Origin: Vibrio cortegadensis
GTDB lineage: Bacteria > Pseudomonadota > Gammaproteobacteria > Enterobacterales > Vibrionaceae
Reading direction: 5' to 3'
Assembly: GCF_024347395.1 (NCBI RefSeq)
Contig: NZ_AP025472.1
Span: forward strand, 1,922,001 to 1,986,000
Length of the DNA stretch: 64,000 nt
In this document: one piece after another, positions 34,601-42,036 of the stretch
Layout: every line of letters begins with the position of its first letter
How positions within the stretch are numbered: position 1 is the first letter of the stretch
The notes under the pieces: model-generated
What the model saw: only the letters and a program-made list of their open reading frames with translations
Databases searched by the model: none
Told to the model about the DNA's origin: nothing
Made by a program: the position numbers and the translations under genes

Positions 34601-36148
34601 TTGTTCGTTTTGAACAATATGGTTTGCATCACGGCCTTTTGAAATAGTCTCTTTAGCTTGAGTAGAAGCATCGCAACGCTCAATTTTACCAACAATTTGT
34701 TTCACTAAGCTAAATGCTTGTTCGAACTGTTGAGCCGCAGCCGATGACATATCCAGCTTATGTTTTAACGCGAGCAAAGCCGTGGTATTCGCCGCTTCTT
34801 TCGTCTTACATTCCGCAAGCAATGCCTGCGCACTTTCTGCGGTAATAGAGTCATCACTTAACAGTTGCTGCGCTTTATTCAGTGCTTGTACCGCTTGCTG
34901 GTATTGCAACGCGCGGGTTTGTTGAACATCTAATGCTTGTTGGTAGTCTGCTAACTGACTTTTCAGGCTATCCACTTCTTCTTCAGAAATCGTCGATTGC
35001 TCTTCAGCCGTTAGAACACGCTCTTGCGCCTCTTCCACCACCATCATCTGCTCTTCAAGACGCTCACTTAGCTCTTCCAAATCATCTTGGTAACGAGCAA
35101 TTTTTTCTTGTTGGCGAAGTGCGTTTTGAACCAATTGCAGATGATCAGAAGCGGCTTGGTGATCTTGTTCAAGAGCAGACTCTTGATCAACTAAGATCTC
35201 TAACTCTTCTTGAATTCTCGTCAGTAGTTGATTCTGTTCAACCAGAGTCGTACGTGAACCAAATAGCTCACCACGCAAAGTCATCGTTTTATCAAGCTTA
35301 TTGCGGCGGTCATTTGCATGACGCATGTAATCCGCAGCCACATAGTTTGTAGACTCAGTGATTAAGTGTTTGAATAGATCACGATCTGTTTGAGTAGTTT
35401 TAATCGCTTCAAGCGTCATGCGGTTTTCACGCAGCGCCGATTCCATATCTTGGAACGCTTTTTTCACACCACCATTTTGCGGCAGAAGGTAATCACGTAA
35501 GGAACGAGTAATCGCACTCGAAATACCACCATAAAGCGAGGCTTCGATCAGGCGGTAAAATTTCGAACGATCACCACTATTTCGCAATTTCTTAGGTACA
35601 ACACCGAATTCAAACATTTGCGAGTGATACTCGACCACCGACGAAAATGCTTTAAAGTGTGCACCTTCATGTTGAGCAACGGCAGCTTTTACGTCATTCA
35701 ACTGACACACTCGTGCATGGTTGTCTGATACGCTTTCAATCAGTACATCCGTAGGTTTCACATGGCTTGGTAAGCCTTGGATCATGAATGGTTTGATATC
35801 AACTTTTTTATCGCGTCCAGCTACTTGCTGAAGTTTTACTGCAAACAATAGGCGTTGATTACGGGAGTTCACCACATCAAGCGCGGCATAACATGCACCT
35901 GGTTGTAATTTTCCGTACAAGCCTTTATCACGAGATGACTGCGAGCTACCCGCTTCAGTTGTATTTCGGAAGTGCAGTAAGCTTTGGTCTGGAATTAATG
36001 CTGTGATAAACGCCGCCATAGTCGTCGATTTACCTGCACCATTACCACCTGAAAGCGTGGTTACCAATCCATCAATATCAAAAGTACGAGCAAAGAAACC
36101 GTTCCAGTTGATCATGGTCAGCGATTGATACTTGCCTCTTTCAATCAT
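31673..36148 (-). CDS. mukB: Chromosome partition protein MukB (condensin)
   Basis: A 1491-residue SMC-like ATPase, close to E. coli MukB in length (1486). Walker A is GGNGAGKSTT at 34-43. Long coiled-coil arms flank a hinge near the middle (DTLGGVLLSEIYDDITIGDAPYFSAMYGPARHAIVVSD, read in parts: LSEIYDDITIGDAPYFSAMYG). The signature motif lies in ESGALSTGEAIGTGQSILLM and Walker B in CRLLFLDEAARLD. It compacts and segregates the chromosome with MukE and MukF. Its ATG overlaps the mukE stop by 4 nt (ATGA), so translation is coupled. Confidence 0.98.
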   Translation of the reverse strand: MIERGKYQSLTMINWNGFFARTFDIDGLVTTLSGGNGAGKSTTMAAFITALIPDQSLLHFRNTTEAGSSQSSRDKGLYGKLQPGACYAALDVVNSRNQRLLFAVKLQQVAGRDKKVDIKPFMIQGLPSHVKPTDVLIESVSDNHARVCQLNDVKAAVAQHEGAHFKAFSSVVEYHSQMFEFGVVPKKLRNSGDRSKFYRLIEASLYGGISSAITRSLRDYLLPQNGGVKKAFQDMESALRENRMTLEAIKTTQTDRDLFKHLITESTNYVAADYMRHANDRRNKLDKTMTLRGELFGSRTTLVEQNQLLTRIQEELEILVDQESALEQDHQAASDHLQLVQNALRQQEKIARYQDDLEELSERLEEQMMVVEEAQERVLTAEEQSTISEEEVDSLKSQLADYQQALDVQQTRALQYQQAVQALNKAQQLLSDDSITAESAQALLAECKTKEAANTTALLALKHKLDMSSAAAQQFEQAFSLVKQIVGKIERCDASTQAKETISKGRDANHIVQNEQQWRAQHRDLERSISQQRQAQQLVSDYQKQHNVVLSDELALEEERERHIAQVESLEFSHEELRDARNEQRRVEQDQQAEIKKLEAIAPSWIAANDVLESLKEQSGADLYDSQAVMSQMQLVLEDEKAQSLAKDKLAERRNQLEQEIERLASPGGSNDPRLKGLADTLGGVLLSEIYDDITIGDAPYFSAMYGPARHAIVVSDLDGIKEKLVELDDCPEDLYILEGDVDAFDDSSFNADELEGAVCVQLNDRQMRYSRLPEIPLFGRAAREQRLELLREQREEVVEQHAKAAFDSQKLQRLYQAFNGFVAQHIQIAFEADPEQALQVLRDKRNQVMRVLAELDAKEQQQRSQLTLSKAAIKSLDKLAPTIRFVEDDSLVERFEEIEIKLNQLSEAKAFIASHGKSIAQLETIANALEADPEQFDALEADYAQADKELQQLKTQMFALADLVERRHYFSYADSVDLLNKSSELSEQLKAKLVEAERARIRGREALKQAQEQMNQYNQVLASLKSSHQAKLETVQEFKQELQEFGVNADEGAEERAQRRRDELHERLHTSRSRKSEYERTITSTELEMKGLAKRLKKVQKEYIELRTFVVAAKAGWCSVLRLARENDVERRLHRRELAYLSAGELRSMSDKSLGALRLAVADSDDLRDALRLSEDNSKPERKVLFYIAVYQHLRERIRQDIIRTDDPVEAIEEMEVELGRLTEELTQRENRLAISSESVASIIQKTIQREQNRIRMLNQGLSNIYFGQVKGVRLNVKIRESHEVLLSGLASQQDQHKDLFESTRFTFSEAMAKLFQRVNPHIDMGQRSPQILGEELLDYRNYLELSVEVNRGSDGWLQAESGALSTGEAIGTGQSILLMVVQSWEEESRRLRSKDIVPCRLLFLDEAARLDSKSINTLFELCDRLDMQLLIAAPENISPEQGTTYKLVRKVFKDHEHVHVVGLRGFASLEKKASSGDVQDELPELVGEI

Positions 36149-36876
36149 GCTTCACCCTCTAATTCTATTTGCTCTTGTTCATTATCTTGTTCGCTGTTCT
36201 CTTCAATATTCAACAGGCTGCCTTGGCTAGGCTCTTGAGTATGAACAACCGCTTCGCCATCTCGGATCAGACGCAATTGAGCTTCTCGAACATCATCACC
36301 AATACGCACATCGGCGCCGAAGCGGAATACGGCTTCACTAATACGGAATTTACCCGTCTCACCTATCGCGATGATCATGCCGATTCGACGTAAACGGCGT
36401 AGCGACGTACGAACTTTATCGAACAGTTTTTCTTTGTCTAAATCAGAGCCAGAAGCGCGGTTTGTTGCCAGCTTCATTAATTTTTTTTCATCAGCCAGAG
36501 AGAGGAGCTCTTCGTATAACTCTTGGTTAGTGAAGATCCCTTCATGCGCTAAACGTTCTGGGCTGAGGTATAAGAAGCAAAGTACTTTCCCCACCAGCAT
36601 GTCGAGCTCTGAAAGTACGCTACGACCAATAAGAGAGGTAGAGCGAGGACGTAAATAGAAAAAGCCTTCAGGTGCTTTCACTAATTCCGTGTTGTAACGC
36701 TGATAGAAGTGCGCCAATTCCATCTCAAAATCACACAATAGCGCGTGATTATCGAGATCTTCACTAGAGATATGTCGACCTGAGCGTAATACGCTATCTA
36801 AAGCCGGAAATAGTGGATTGGAGATGGCTTTAACCAGATTCTCTGGCATGTAATCGTCAGTATTTGTTGATGACAT
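36145..36876 (-). CDS. mukE: Chromosome partition protein MukE
   Basis: A 243-residue winged-helix protein (E. coli 234) that binds MukF and DNA. Family regions are NLVKAISNPLFPALDSVLRSGRHIS, FYLRPRSTSLIGRSVLSELDMLVGKVLCFLYLSPERL (read in part: LIGRSVLSELDMLVGK) and RRLRRIGMI. The C-terminus is acidic and Gln/Glu-rich. The frame opens upstream to 36981, but ATG 36876 has AAAGG about 9 nt upstream and gives the normal N-terminus. It overlaps the end of mukF by 20 nt and mukB by 4 nt. Confidence 0.97.
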   Translation of the reverse strand: MSSTNTDDYMPENLVKAISNPLFPALDSVLRSGRHISSEDLDNHALLCDFEMELAHFYQRYNTELVKAPEGFFYLRPRSTSLIGRSVLSELDMLVGKVLCFLYLSPERLAHEGIFTNQELYEELLSLADEKKLMKLATNRASGSDLDKEKLFDKVRTSLRRLRRIGMIIAIGETGKFRISEAVFRFGADVRIGDDVREAQLRLIRDGEAVVHTQEPSQGSLLNIEENSEQDNEQEQIELEGEA

Positions 36877-38194
36877 TTGCTTGTACCTTTGCGCCAAAAT
36901 CGTTGATCGCCTGCCAATCAGGTTGAATTGCCTGATAATCAGATTCGGAATAACCCAAGCGAACGGCTTGGTCGACCACAATTCGAGCTAAATCGAAATG
37001 ATGAGTTCTTGGATGAGCAGTCAGGTAATCGCGTAGTACAATTCCCAAATCAATTGGTGTCCCTTGCTGCTTATGAATTTGCAACATTGAACCAATTCGC
37101 TCAGAGAGTTCATCATTTACTTGTTTAAATTCTTCGTATTCCACTTCAAGTGGCACTTGTCCCATCACTTCATCGTCACGCAAGACCAGCGCTTCATCTC
37201 GAAGGTCGCTTAAACGCTCCGCATCCGCATGTGTAAGAAACCAAGGGGCATCAAAGTAATCTGTAACAGATTGACGTAAACGCTGACTAAACGCGCGGTT
37301 TTTATCCATATCGATAGCGGTACGGATGAATTTATGGACATGCCTGTCGTAGCCAATCCAGAGATCGATAGCTTGCTGTCCCCAACTGGTTATTCTGTCT
37401 AGCTTCATCTGTAAGCCAAACAAAATTTCGCCGACAAACTCTAATTCATCATCGCCATAAACGATTTCTTGAATGTCTAGAATTTGAGTCTGTAGTTCAT
37501 CACCAGCGGCTTGCAATGTGTCTTGCAGCTCTTTTAATGTATCGGATGTCTCGGACAGTAATGATTCACAGTTATTGATCGCTTCTCGCCAATCGTTATT
37601 CAACAAATCGGCAATCTTTTGTTTGACCGACTGTTGCTGCTCATCCATCACTCGTTGGTTTAAATCTATTTGATCAAATATTTCACCAACAGAATACTTC
37701 AAGACCCCATAAACATTTTTTTTCCAATGACCCGGAGTACCACCTTTTTGTGCCGCTTCAATCGCTCTTGCCATCTCCCCTGCTACCATTGACAGCTGGA
37801 TCGATAGTTTTAGCTTTGAAAACTGACGATGACGTAGGTAATAATCAGAAATCCCGATAGCAAGTGGCGATAAACGATAAATACTCGCACCATCATTTAT
37901 TTCACTTGTGAAACGGCTAATTAATTTCTGTTTAACCATTTCATTAATTGCATTGTTTGCGCGAAAAGCGGATGCATCACCTGTTTCTTCAAACATTCGA
38001 GTGACAATGGTAAATGCATCGTGCAATTCACCCTCACCTAACTCTTCATCAAATCTTTCATTACTTAGTACCGCGATAGCAATCAGAAATGCCAATCGCT
38101 CAGGGGAAAGATTCAATGAGAAGTCATGCTGCTTTACCCAGCCAACCAATTCATCAATTGATTGATCTTCTGCAGTTTGAGTCATCTCACTCAT
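36857..38194 (-). CDS. mukF: Chromosome partition protein MukF (kleisin)
   Basis: A 445-residue kleisin (E. coli 440). The N-terminal winged-helix dimerisation part starts DELVGWVKQHDFSLNLSPERLAFLIAIAVL (read in part: SLNLSPERLAFLIAI). A central helical region and a C-terminal winged helix (GIVLRDYLTAHPRTHHFDLARIVVDQAVRLG, read in part: HFDLARIVVDQAVRLG) follow; the C-terminal domain binds the MukB head. It is the second gene in cmoM-mukF-mukE-mukB and starts about 26 nt after cmoM ends. Confidence 0.97.
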   Translation of the reverse strand: MSEMTQTAEDQSIDELVGWVKQHDFSLNLSPERLAFLIAIAVLSNERFDEELGEGELHDAFTIVTRMFEETGDASAFRANNAINEMVKQKLISRFTSEINDGASIYRLSPLAIGISDYYLRHRQFSKLKLSIQLSMVAGEMARAIEAAQKGGTPGHWKKNVYGVLKYSVGEIFDQIDLNQRVMDEQQQSVKQKIADLLNNDWREAINNCESLLSETSDTLKELQDTLQAAGDELQTQILDIQEIVYGDDELEFVGEILFGLQMKLDRITSWGQQAIDLWIGYDRHVHKFIRTAIDMDKNRAFSQRLRQSVTDYFDAPWFLTHADAERLSDLRDEALVLRDDEVMGQVPLEVEYEEFKQVNDELSERIGSMLQIHKQQGTPIDLGIVLRDYLTAHPRTHHFDLARIVVDQAVRLGYSESDYQAIQPDWQAINDFGAKVQANVINKY

Positions 38195-38220
38195 TGTTAG
38201 TCCTGTTTTTGCTTGCTAGC

Positions 38221-39003
38221 TCATACATTTTTTCTAGCCCACACATGAATGTAACGGCCTAATGAAAGGTATGGCTCTTGTCTGCACAACTGTTTTTCTA
38301 GTGCTAACACATCTTCAAATTGGTAATCGCCCATATATTCCATATTTCCGATATAGTCACTAAATGAGCGAATACCTGACTTACCACAAATATCAAAGCC
38401 AGCATCTTCTATCCATTGATACACCTCTTCTGGCTTCAACCCTTTTTGTGGCTGTAATTTAAATCTTTTCCTATGTGGCATACCGTCAAGCACGTGAGGG
38501 ATATTGCCACAAATCACATTCTTAAAAACCAGACCGTGGTGATTATAAAACATGATAGAGGCCACTCCACCAGGCTTAACCTGATCGAGAACGATATCTA
38601 ACGCTGTTTTCGGATCGGCCAACCACTCCATTACAGCATGGAACATAGCAACATCGACTTTGTCATCAAGATGACTGCCGATTGCCTGTATCGGAGAATG
38701 AATCAGCCGATACTGCTCAAGCAAACCGTTTTTTGCAATATCAACCTTAGCAAGTTGCAGCATTTCAGAAGATAGATCACATAATGTGACTTGATGTCCG
38801 AGTTCAGCAATCTTTTGCGACATTTGAGCAAGACCGCCACCAGCATCAAGAATGCTAAGTGATCTCTGTTGCTCATCAAAGGTTGATAATGCGAGCTCTA
38901 AGTCTTCCCACAAAATGCTCTGACGAATATCGCCTTTGTCAGAACCATAAATGTTTTTTGCAAATTTGTGGGCAATATCGTCGAAATTGCGATCTTCAGT
39001 CAC
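38221..39003 (-). CDS. cmoM: tRNA 5-carboxymethoxyuridine methyltransferase CmoM (SmtA)
   Basis: A 260-residue SAM methyltransferase that converts cmo5U34 to its methyl ester mcmo5U34 in some tRNAs. The SAM site reads SILDAGGGLAQMSQKIAELG, followed by VTLCDLSSEM and VDVAMFHAVMEWLADP. The N-terminal DRNFDDIAHKFAKNIYGSDKG matches the family. It is the first gene of the muk operon, as in E. coli, and completes the cmo pathway begun by cmoA and cmoB about 11 kb away. The divergent elyC is also the E. coli arrangement. Confidence 0.96.
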   Translation of the reverse strand: MTEDRNFDDIAHKFAKNIYGSDKGDIRQSILWEDLELALSTFDEQQRSLSILDAGGGLAQMSQKIAELGHQVTLCDLSSEMLQLAKVDIAKNGLLEQYRLIHSPIQAIGSHLDDKVDVAMFHAVMEWLADPKTALDIVLDQVKPGGVASIMFYNHHGLVFKNVICGNIPHVLDGMPHRKRFKLQPQKGLKPEEVYQWIEDAGFDICGKSGIRSFSDYIGNMEYMGDYQFEDVLALEKQLCRQEPYLSLGRYIHVWARKNV

Positions 39004-39117
39004 GGCAGGTTAGGTTATCATAGTAAATCGTGCTGCTATTCTGTCACATGGAATGCAGGAATAAAGAAGCTTATGCCTTTTTTATTATCAAGTGATGTTT
39101 TTTCGGGCTATTTATGT

Positions 39118-39921
39118 ATGTTTGAACTGAAAAAAGTAGTTTCATCGTTGTTAATGCCGCTACCGGCAATGCTAATCCTAGGTTTTTTGGGGTTATTGTT
39201 AATTATGTTTACCGCCCGTAGGAAGACAGGATCTCTGATTATCCTATTTTCGCTATGTGGTATTTTCCTTATATCCTTCCAACCAGTTTCTACACGTCTA
39301 TTAATGCCTATGGAGAGAGAATTCAGCGGGTTTCTTCCTGTTGATGAGTCCATTGATTATGTCATGGTACTAGGGAGTGGCCATGTCGTGGATAGCGACA
39401 TACCTCCGACATCAGAATTAAGCCGCACCGCGTTAATGCGTCTTAATGAAGGCATTCGAATTATGCGCCTATACCCTGGCTCGAAATTGATTCTTTCTGG
39501 TTATGCCGGTGGGTCTGAATTTAGTAATGCCCGGATGATGGCAAAAGTCGCGCTGGCATTAGGTGTCGCTAAACCCGATATCATTCTGTTAGAAACAGCA
39601 AAAGATACGTGGGAAGAAGCAAGACAAGCGGCGGCTTTTGTTCGGGTGAAGAAAATGGTTTTAGTGACGTCTGCAAGCCATATGAAGCGTGCCTTGTATG
39701 AATTTAATCAAGCAGGTATCACCCCTTTTCCAGCTCCAACTAATTACCTTGCTTATGACAACATTAACCAACCTTGGGAAAAATACGCCCCTAAAGCCAA
39801 ATACTTGGAACAAACAGAGCGCTATTGGCATGAAACGATGGGACAACTTTGGCAAAAAGCTCGAGATTTGATTGACGGGGACTATAAAGAGATGGAACCG
39901 AAACCCGTTCAATCACTCTAG
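39118..39921 (+). CDS. elyC: Envelope biogenesis factor ElyC (DUF218)
   Basis: About 267 residues: two N-terminal membrane helices (about 6-28 and 36-56), then a periplasmic DUF218 domain with VDYVMVLGSGHVV-type start (seen as YVMVLGSGHVVDSDIPP), LNEGIRIMRLYPGSKLILSG and VLVTSASHMKRALYEFNQAG. ElyC affects peptidoglycan synthesis and the lipid carrier pool at low temperature in E. coli. The frame opens upstream to 38968. ATG 39118 aligns with the E. coli N-terminus MLFTLKKV; ATG 39073, which has a purine-rich stretch upstream, is a real alternative. It is divergent from cmoM. Confidence 0.88.
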   Translation: MFELKKVVSSLLMPLPAMLILGFLGLLLIMFTARRKTGSLIILFSLCGIFLISFQPVSTRLLMPMEREFSGFLPVDESIDYVMVLGSGHVVDSDIPPTSELSRTALMRLNEGIRIMRLYPGSKLILSGYAGGSEFSNARMMAKVALALGVAKPDIILLETAKDTWEEARQAAAFVRVKKMVLVTSASHMKRALYEFNQAGITPFPAPTNYLAYDNINQPWEKYAPKAKYLEQTERYWHETMGQLWQKARDLIDGDYKEMEPKPVQSL

Positions 39922-39990
39922 AGGCGATAAACCTTACATTAATCTTCTAAACGCTATGCTAGCGTCCCTTTCCAAAATAGACCTCAACAA

Positions 39991-40020
39991 AAAAGCCGAA
40001 GGGAATACCTTCGGCTCTTT
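39991..40020. terminator. Bidirectional terminator between elyC and torR
   Basis: AGCCGAAGG (39994-40002) and CCTTCGGCT (40008-40016) form a 9-bp stem with a 5-nt loop. T's follow on the plus strand and A's precede, giving T's on the minus strand too. It sits between convergent genes. Confidence 0.85.
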
Positions 40021-40047
40021 TATATCAATCTGTTACTGTGAGTAATA

Positions 40048-40761
40048 TCAGTCGCCAGCGAACATATAACCTTCACCGTGAACCGTTACAAAAATTTGCG
40101 GGTTCTTAGGATCAAATTCCATTTTGGCACGCATTCGACGAATAAGAACATCAATAGTTCGATCGTTTGGAGCATCAACCCGATGGCTAATCATATTCAG
40201 GATACGCTCACGGCTCAATACTTGGTTAGGGTATGAGGACAGCGCAACTAACAGTTCGTATTCTGCTTTCGTCAGTTTTACAGGCTCGCCATTTTTGCTT
40301 AATGCGCGACGTTGTATGTCAAACGTCCATTCACCAAAACGAACTAAGTTTTCATTTTCGCACTCAGCCACCGCCACGCTAGATGCGTTACGCGCTGCCG
40401 AAATTCGCCATAATAAATTTTTAACTCGAACTAAAAGCTCTCTAAGTTCAAAGGGTTTAGTCACGTAATCATCAGCCCCCATTTCAAGGCCTACAATTTT
40501 ATCGATGCTATCCGTGCGTCCAGTAACTAAAATAATGCCTATATCCGATTGGCTGCGTAATTCACGAGTTAGCATTAAGCCATCTTCTCCAGGTAGATTG
40601 ATATCTAACATAATCAAATCTACAAGATTGCTCTGTAGTACTTCTCTCATTTGAGCGCCATTTTCTGCTTCGCTTACGGCATACCCTTCATTCTGGAAGT
40701 AACCAACAAGTTTACTACGGGTTACTACATCGTCTTCAACGACCAATACGTGATAGCTCAT
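40048..40761 (-). CDS. torR: TorR-type response regulator
   Basis: A 237-residue OmpR/PhoB-family regulator. The receiver domain has acidic pair E9-D10, phosphoacceptor D53 in LIMLDINLPGEDGLML, and K in DDYVTKPFELREL. A winged-helix DNA-binding domain begins about residue 140 and ends GEGYMFAGD. It resembles both TorR and ArcA; the divergent torD gene favours TorR, which controls TMAO respiration. The TMAO reductase genes and the sensor kinase torS are not in this window. Confidence 0.85.
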   Translation of the reverse strand: MSYHVLVVEDDVVTRSKLVGYFQNEGYAVSEAENGAQMREVLQSNLVDLIMLDINLPGEDGLMLTRELRSQSDIGIILVTGRTDSIDKIVGLEMGADDYVTKPFELRELLVRVKNLLWRISAARNASSVAVAECENENLVRFGEWTFDIQRRALSKNGEPVKLTKAEYELLVALSSYPNQVLSRERILNMISHRVDAPNDRTIDVLIRRMRAKMEFDPKNPQIFVTVHGEGYMFAGD

Positions 40762-40997
40762 CTACACCCTTTTCTTTTAGTTATTTCGTCTATGCTTACT
40801 ATTCTATTCATAAATAGTAATATTTCTAGCAATAGATGGTTTAAAATCAGGAAAGATCATTTTTTCTTGATTCAAGACAAGCATAGCTCACGCGTTAATA
40901 TTTAGTCATATTCAGTCACTTTTCTTATTTAATGTAGTTACTGTTATTCATTTTTATTGGTTAGACTATAGTGAGAATAATACTCGGAGCAATAACG

Positions 40998-41645
40998 ATG
41001 ATCGAAACAAAAGCATTCAATGAAAAGCGTGCAGAGATTTACTGGTGGCTATCTAGCCTTTTCGCAAAAGAGTTAACTCAACAAGAGTTAGACAGCTATA
41101 ACTCTCAAGAGATTCGCACTTTTCTGACTGGCTTAGGTGAAAACGAAACACTTAAACCTTCAATAGACAAGTTAGTTGACGCCCTTAATCGCTTACAAAA
41201 CCGTGAAGACGCTCAATTAGAGCTTTCCGCTGACTATTGTGATCTATTTTTAAAATCAGATAAGAACGCCGCTCTTCCATACGCTTCTATGTACATTGGA
41301 AAGCAAGGTTTATTGAATGATGTTCCGGCTCAAGAGATGGCAGCATTAATGTCAAAGCACGGCATTGCAGTGAGTGAATCATTGAATGAACCAGCAGACC
41401 ACATTGCCATTGAACTCGACTTTTTAGGTAATTTAATTATTCGTTCAAATGAGCTTGAGCAAGAGAAACACCTTGATGATGCATTAATTGAGCAAGAATC
41501 TTTCATTCAAACTCATATCCTTTCTTGGATCCCACAGTTTAGTGCTAAATGCGATCAATATGATGAGTTTGGTTTTTATGCAAGCGTAGCTCAAGTATTA
41601 GTCGCCTTCTGCCAATTAGATTGCCAATACCTAACAGGCGAATAA
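40998..41645 (+). CDS. torD: TMAO reductase chaperone TorD
   Basis: A 215-residue all-helical chaperone of the TorD/DmsD family. The N-terminal region KRAEIYWWLSSLFAKELT, LSADYCDLFL and the EPADHIAIELDFLGNLI motif are typical. TorD binds the twin-arginine signal of TorA and protects it during molybdenum cofactor insertion. ATG 40998 is chosen over 40971 because CGGAG lies about 8 nt upstream and the longer form adds nothing conserved. It is divergent from torR across 236 nt. Confidence 0.9.
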   Translation: MIETKAFNEKRAEIYWWLSSLFAKELTQQELDSYNSQEIRTFLTGLGENETLKPSIDKLVDALNRLQNREDAQLELSADYCDLFLKSDKNAALPYASMYIGKQGLLNDVPAQEMAALMSKHGIAVSESLNEPADHIAIELDFLGNLIIRSNELEQEKHLDDALIEQESFIQTHILSWIPQFSAKCDQYDEFGFYASVAQVLVAFCQLDCQYLTGE

Positions 41646-41697
41646 CCTCTCAAATTTATAATTCCCATCGGTAATTCGTGGTTATTTATCACATTTT

Positions 41698-41739
41698 AAA
41701 CTATCAAGTGAGACTAGGTTCACTTCACTTGGTAGTTTT
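41698..41739 (+). terminator. Terminator of torD
   Basis: AAACTATCAAGTGA (41698-41711) pairs with TCACTTGGTAGTTT (41725-41738) over 14 bp with one G-T pair, followed by TTTTG. It lies about 50 nt past the torD stop codon. Confidence 0.75.
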
Positions 41740-41758
41740 GTATTGACCCTCTTATAAT
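41729..41758 (+). promoter_or_regulatory. Possible sigma-70 promoter upstream of purR
   Basis: A perfect -10 element TATAAT (41753-41758) lies 18 nt from a partial -35 TTGGTA (41729-41734). Transcription would begin near 41765. It could serve a short RNA ending at the hairpin 41861-41885, or a long purR leader. Confidence 0.4.
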
Positions 41759-41809
41759 TAAATGTGACAACACCCACTAAACTGGTCCAATATCCATTGC
41801 CAGTGAAGC

Positions 41810-41839
41810 GTTTGCGGTCTAAAATTGTGACCGCAAACG
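41810..41839. repeat. 11-bp inverted repeat carrying PurR-like half-sites
   Basis: CGTTTGCGGTC (about 41810-41820) and GACCGCAAACG (about 41829-41839) are perfect inverted copies with an 8-9 nt spacer. Each arm contains a GCAAACG-type sequence, matching half of the PUR box core GCAAACGTTTGC. The spacing is wider than a standard PUR box, so PurR autoregulation here is a suggestion only. Confidence 0.45.
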
Positions 41840-41860
41840 ATAAAATATGATTACAAATGC

Positions 41861-41885
41861 AAACCGCTGATATAAGGCGGTTTTT
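41861..41885 (+). terminator. Intrinsic terminator 150 nt upstream of purR
   Basis: AAACCGC (41861-41867) and GCGGTTT (41877-41883) form a 7-bp GC-rich stem with a 9-nt loop, followed by T5. It does not directly follow any coding gene, since torD already has its own terminator. Confidence 0.65.
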
Positions 41886-41903
41886 GTGTTTCTTAATACC
41901 TTG

Positions 41904-41964
41904 CTATCTCTCGATGATTCACGATGTGAAGTAACGTGAATCGGCAATTGCTATTAAGAGATAG
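41904..41964. repeat. Nested inverted repeats upstream of purR
   Basis: An outer pair CTATCTCT (41904-41911) and AGAGATAG (41957-41964) encloses an inner pair GATTCACG (41916-41923) and CGTGAATC (41935-41942). Both are perfect 8-bp arms. In RNA this gives a two-part stem about 70 nt before the purR start; in DNA the inner pair could be an operator. Confidence 0.45.
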
Positions 41965-42036
41965 TATTTACGCTACTTGGTTGACTATTATATGAGTTAA
42001 CCACTGTATTAAGTAGCACCTCGACAGGATAACACC

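Larger units (their letters stand above)
41765..41885 (+). ncRNA. Candidate small RNA or purR leader attenuator
   Basis: Between torD and purR a promoter-like sequence is followed within about 120 nt by an intrinsic terminator (41861-41885). The intervening sequence contains an 11-bp inverted repeat (41810-41839) and a short ACTGG/CCAGT pairing (about 41782-41805). There is no open frame of note. The layout fits a stand-alone small RNA; it may equally be a terminator-controlled leader for purR. I do not recognise a known RNA family. Confidence 0.35.

Noticed and set aside
34882..35352. 156-codon open frame opposite mukB
   Set aside because: It lies within the MukB coiled-coil arm, whose codon bias keeps the other strand open. 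No domain or ribosome-binding site.
40048..40761. Calling this regulator ArcA
   Set aside because: It resembles both, but the divergent torD and the GRTDSIDKIVGLEMGADDYV region fit TorR better.
41743..41758. TTGACC-TATAAT as a promoter pair
   Set aside because: Only 4 nt separate the elements. The TATAAT pairs better with TTGGTA at 18-nt spacing.
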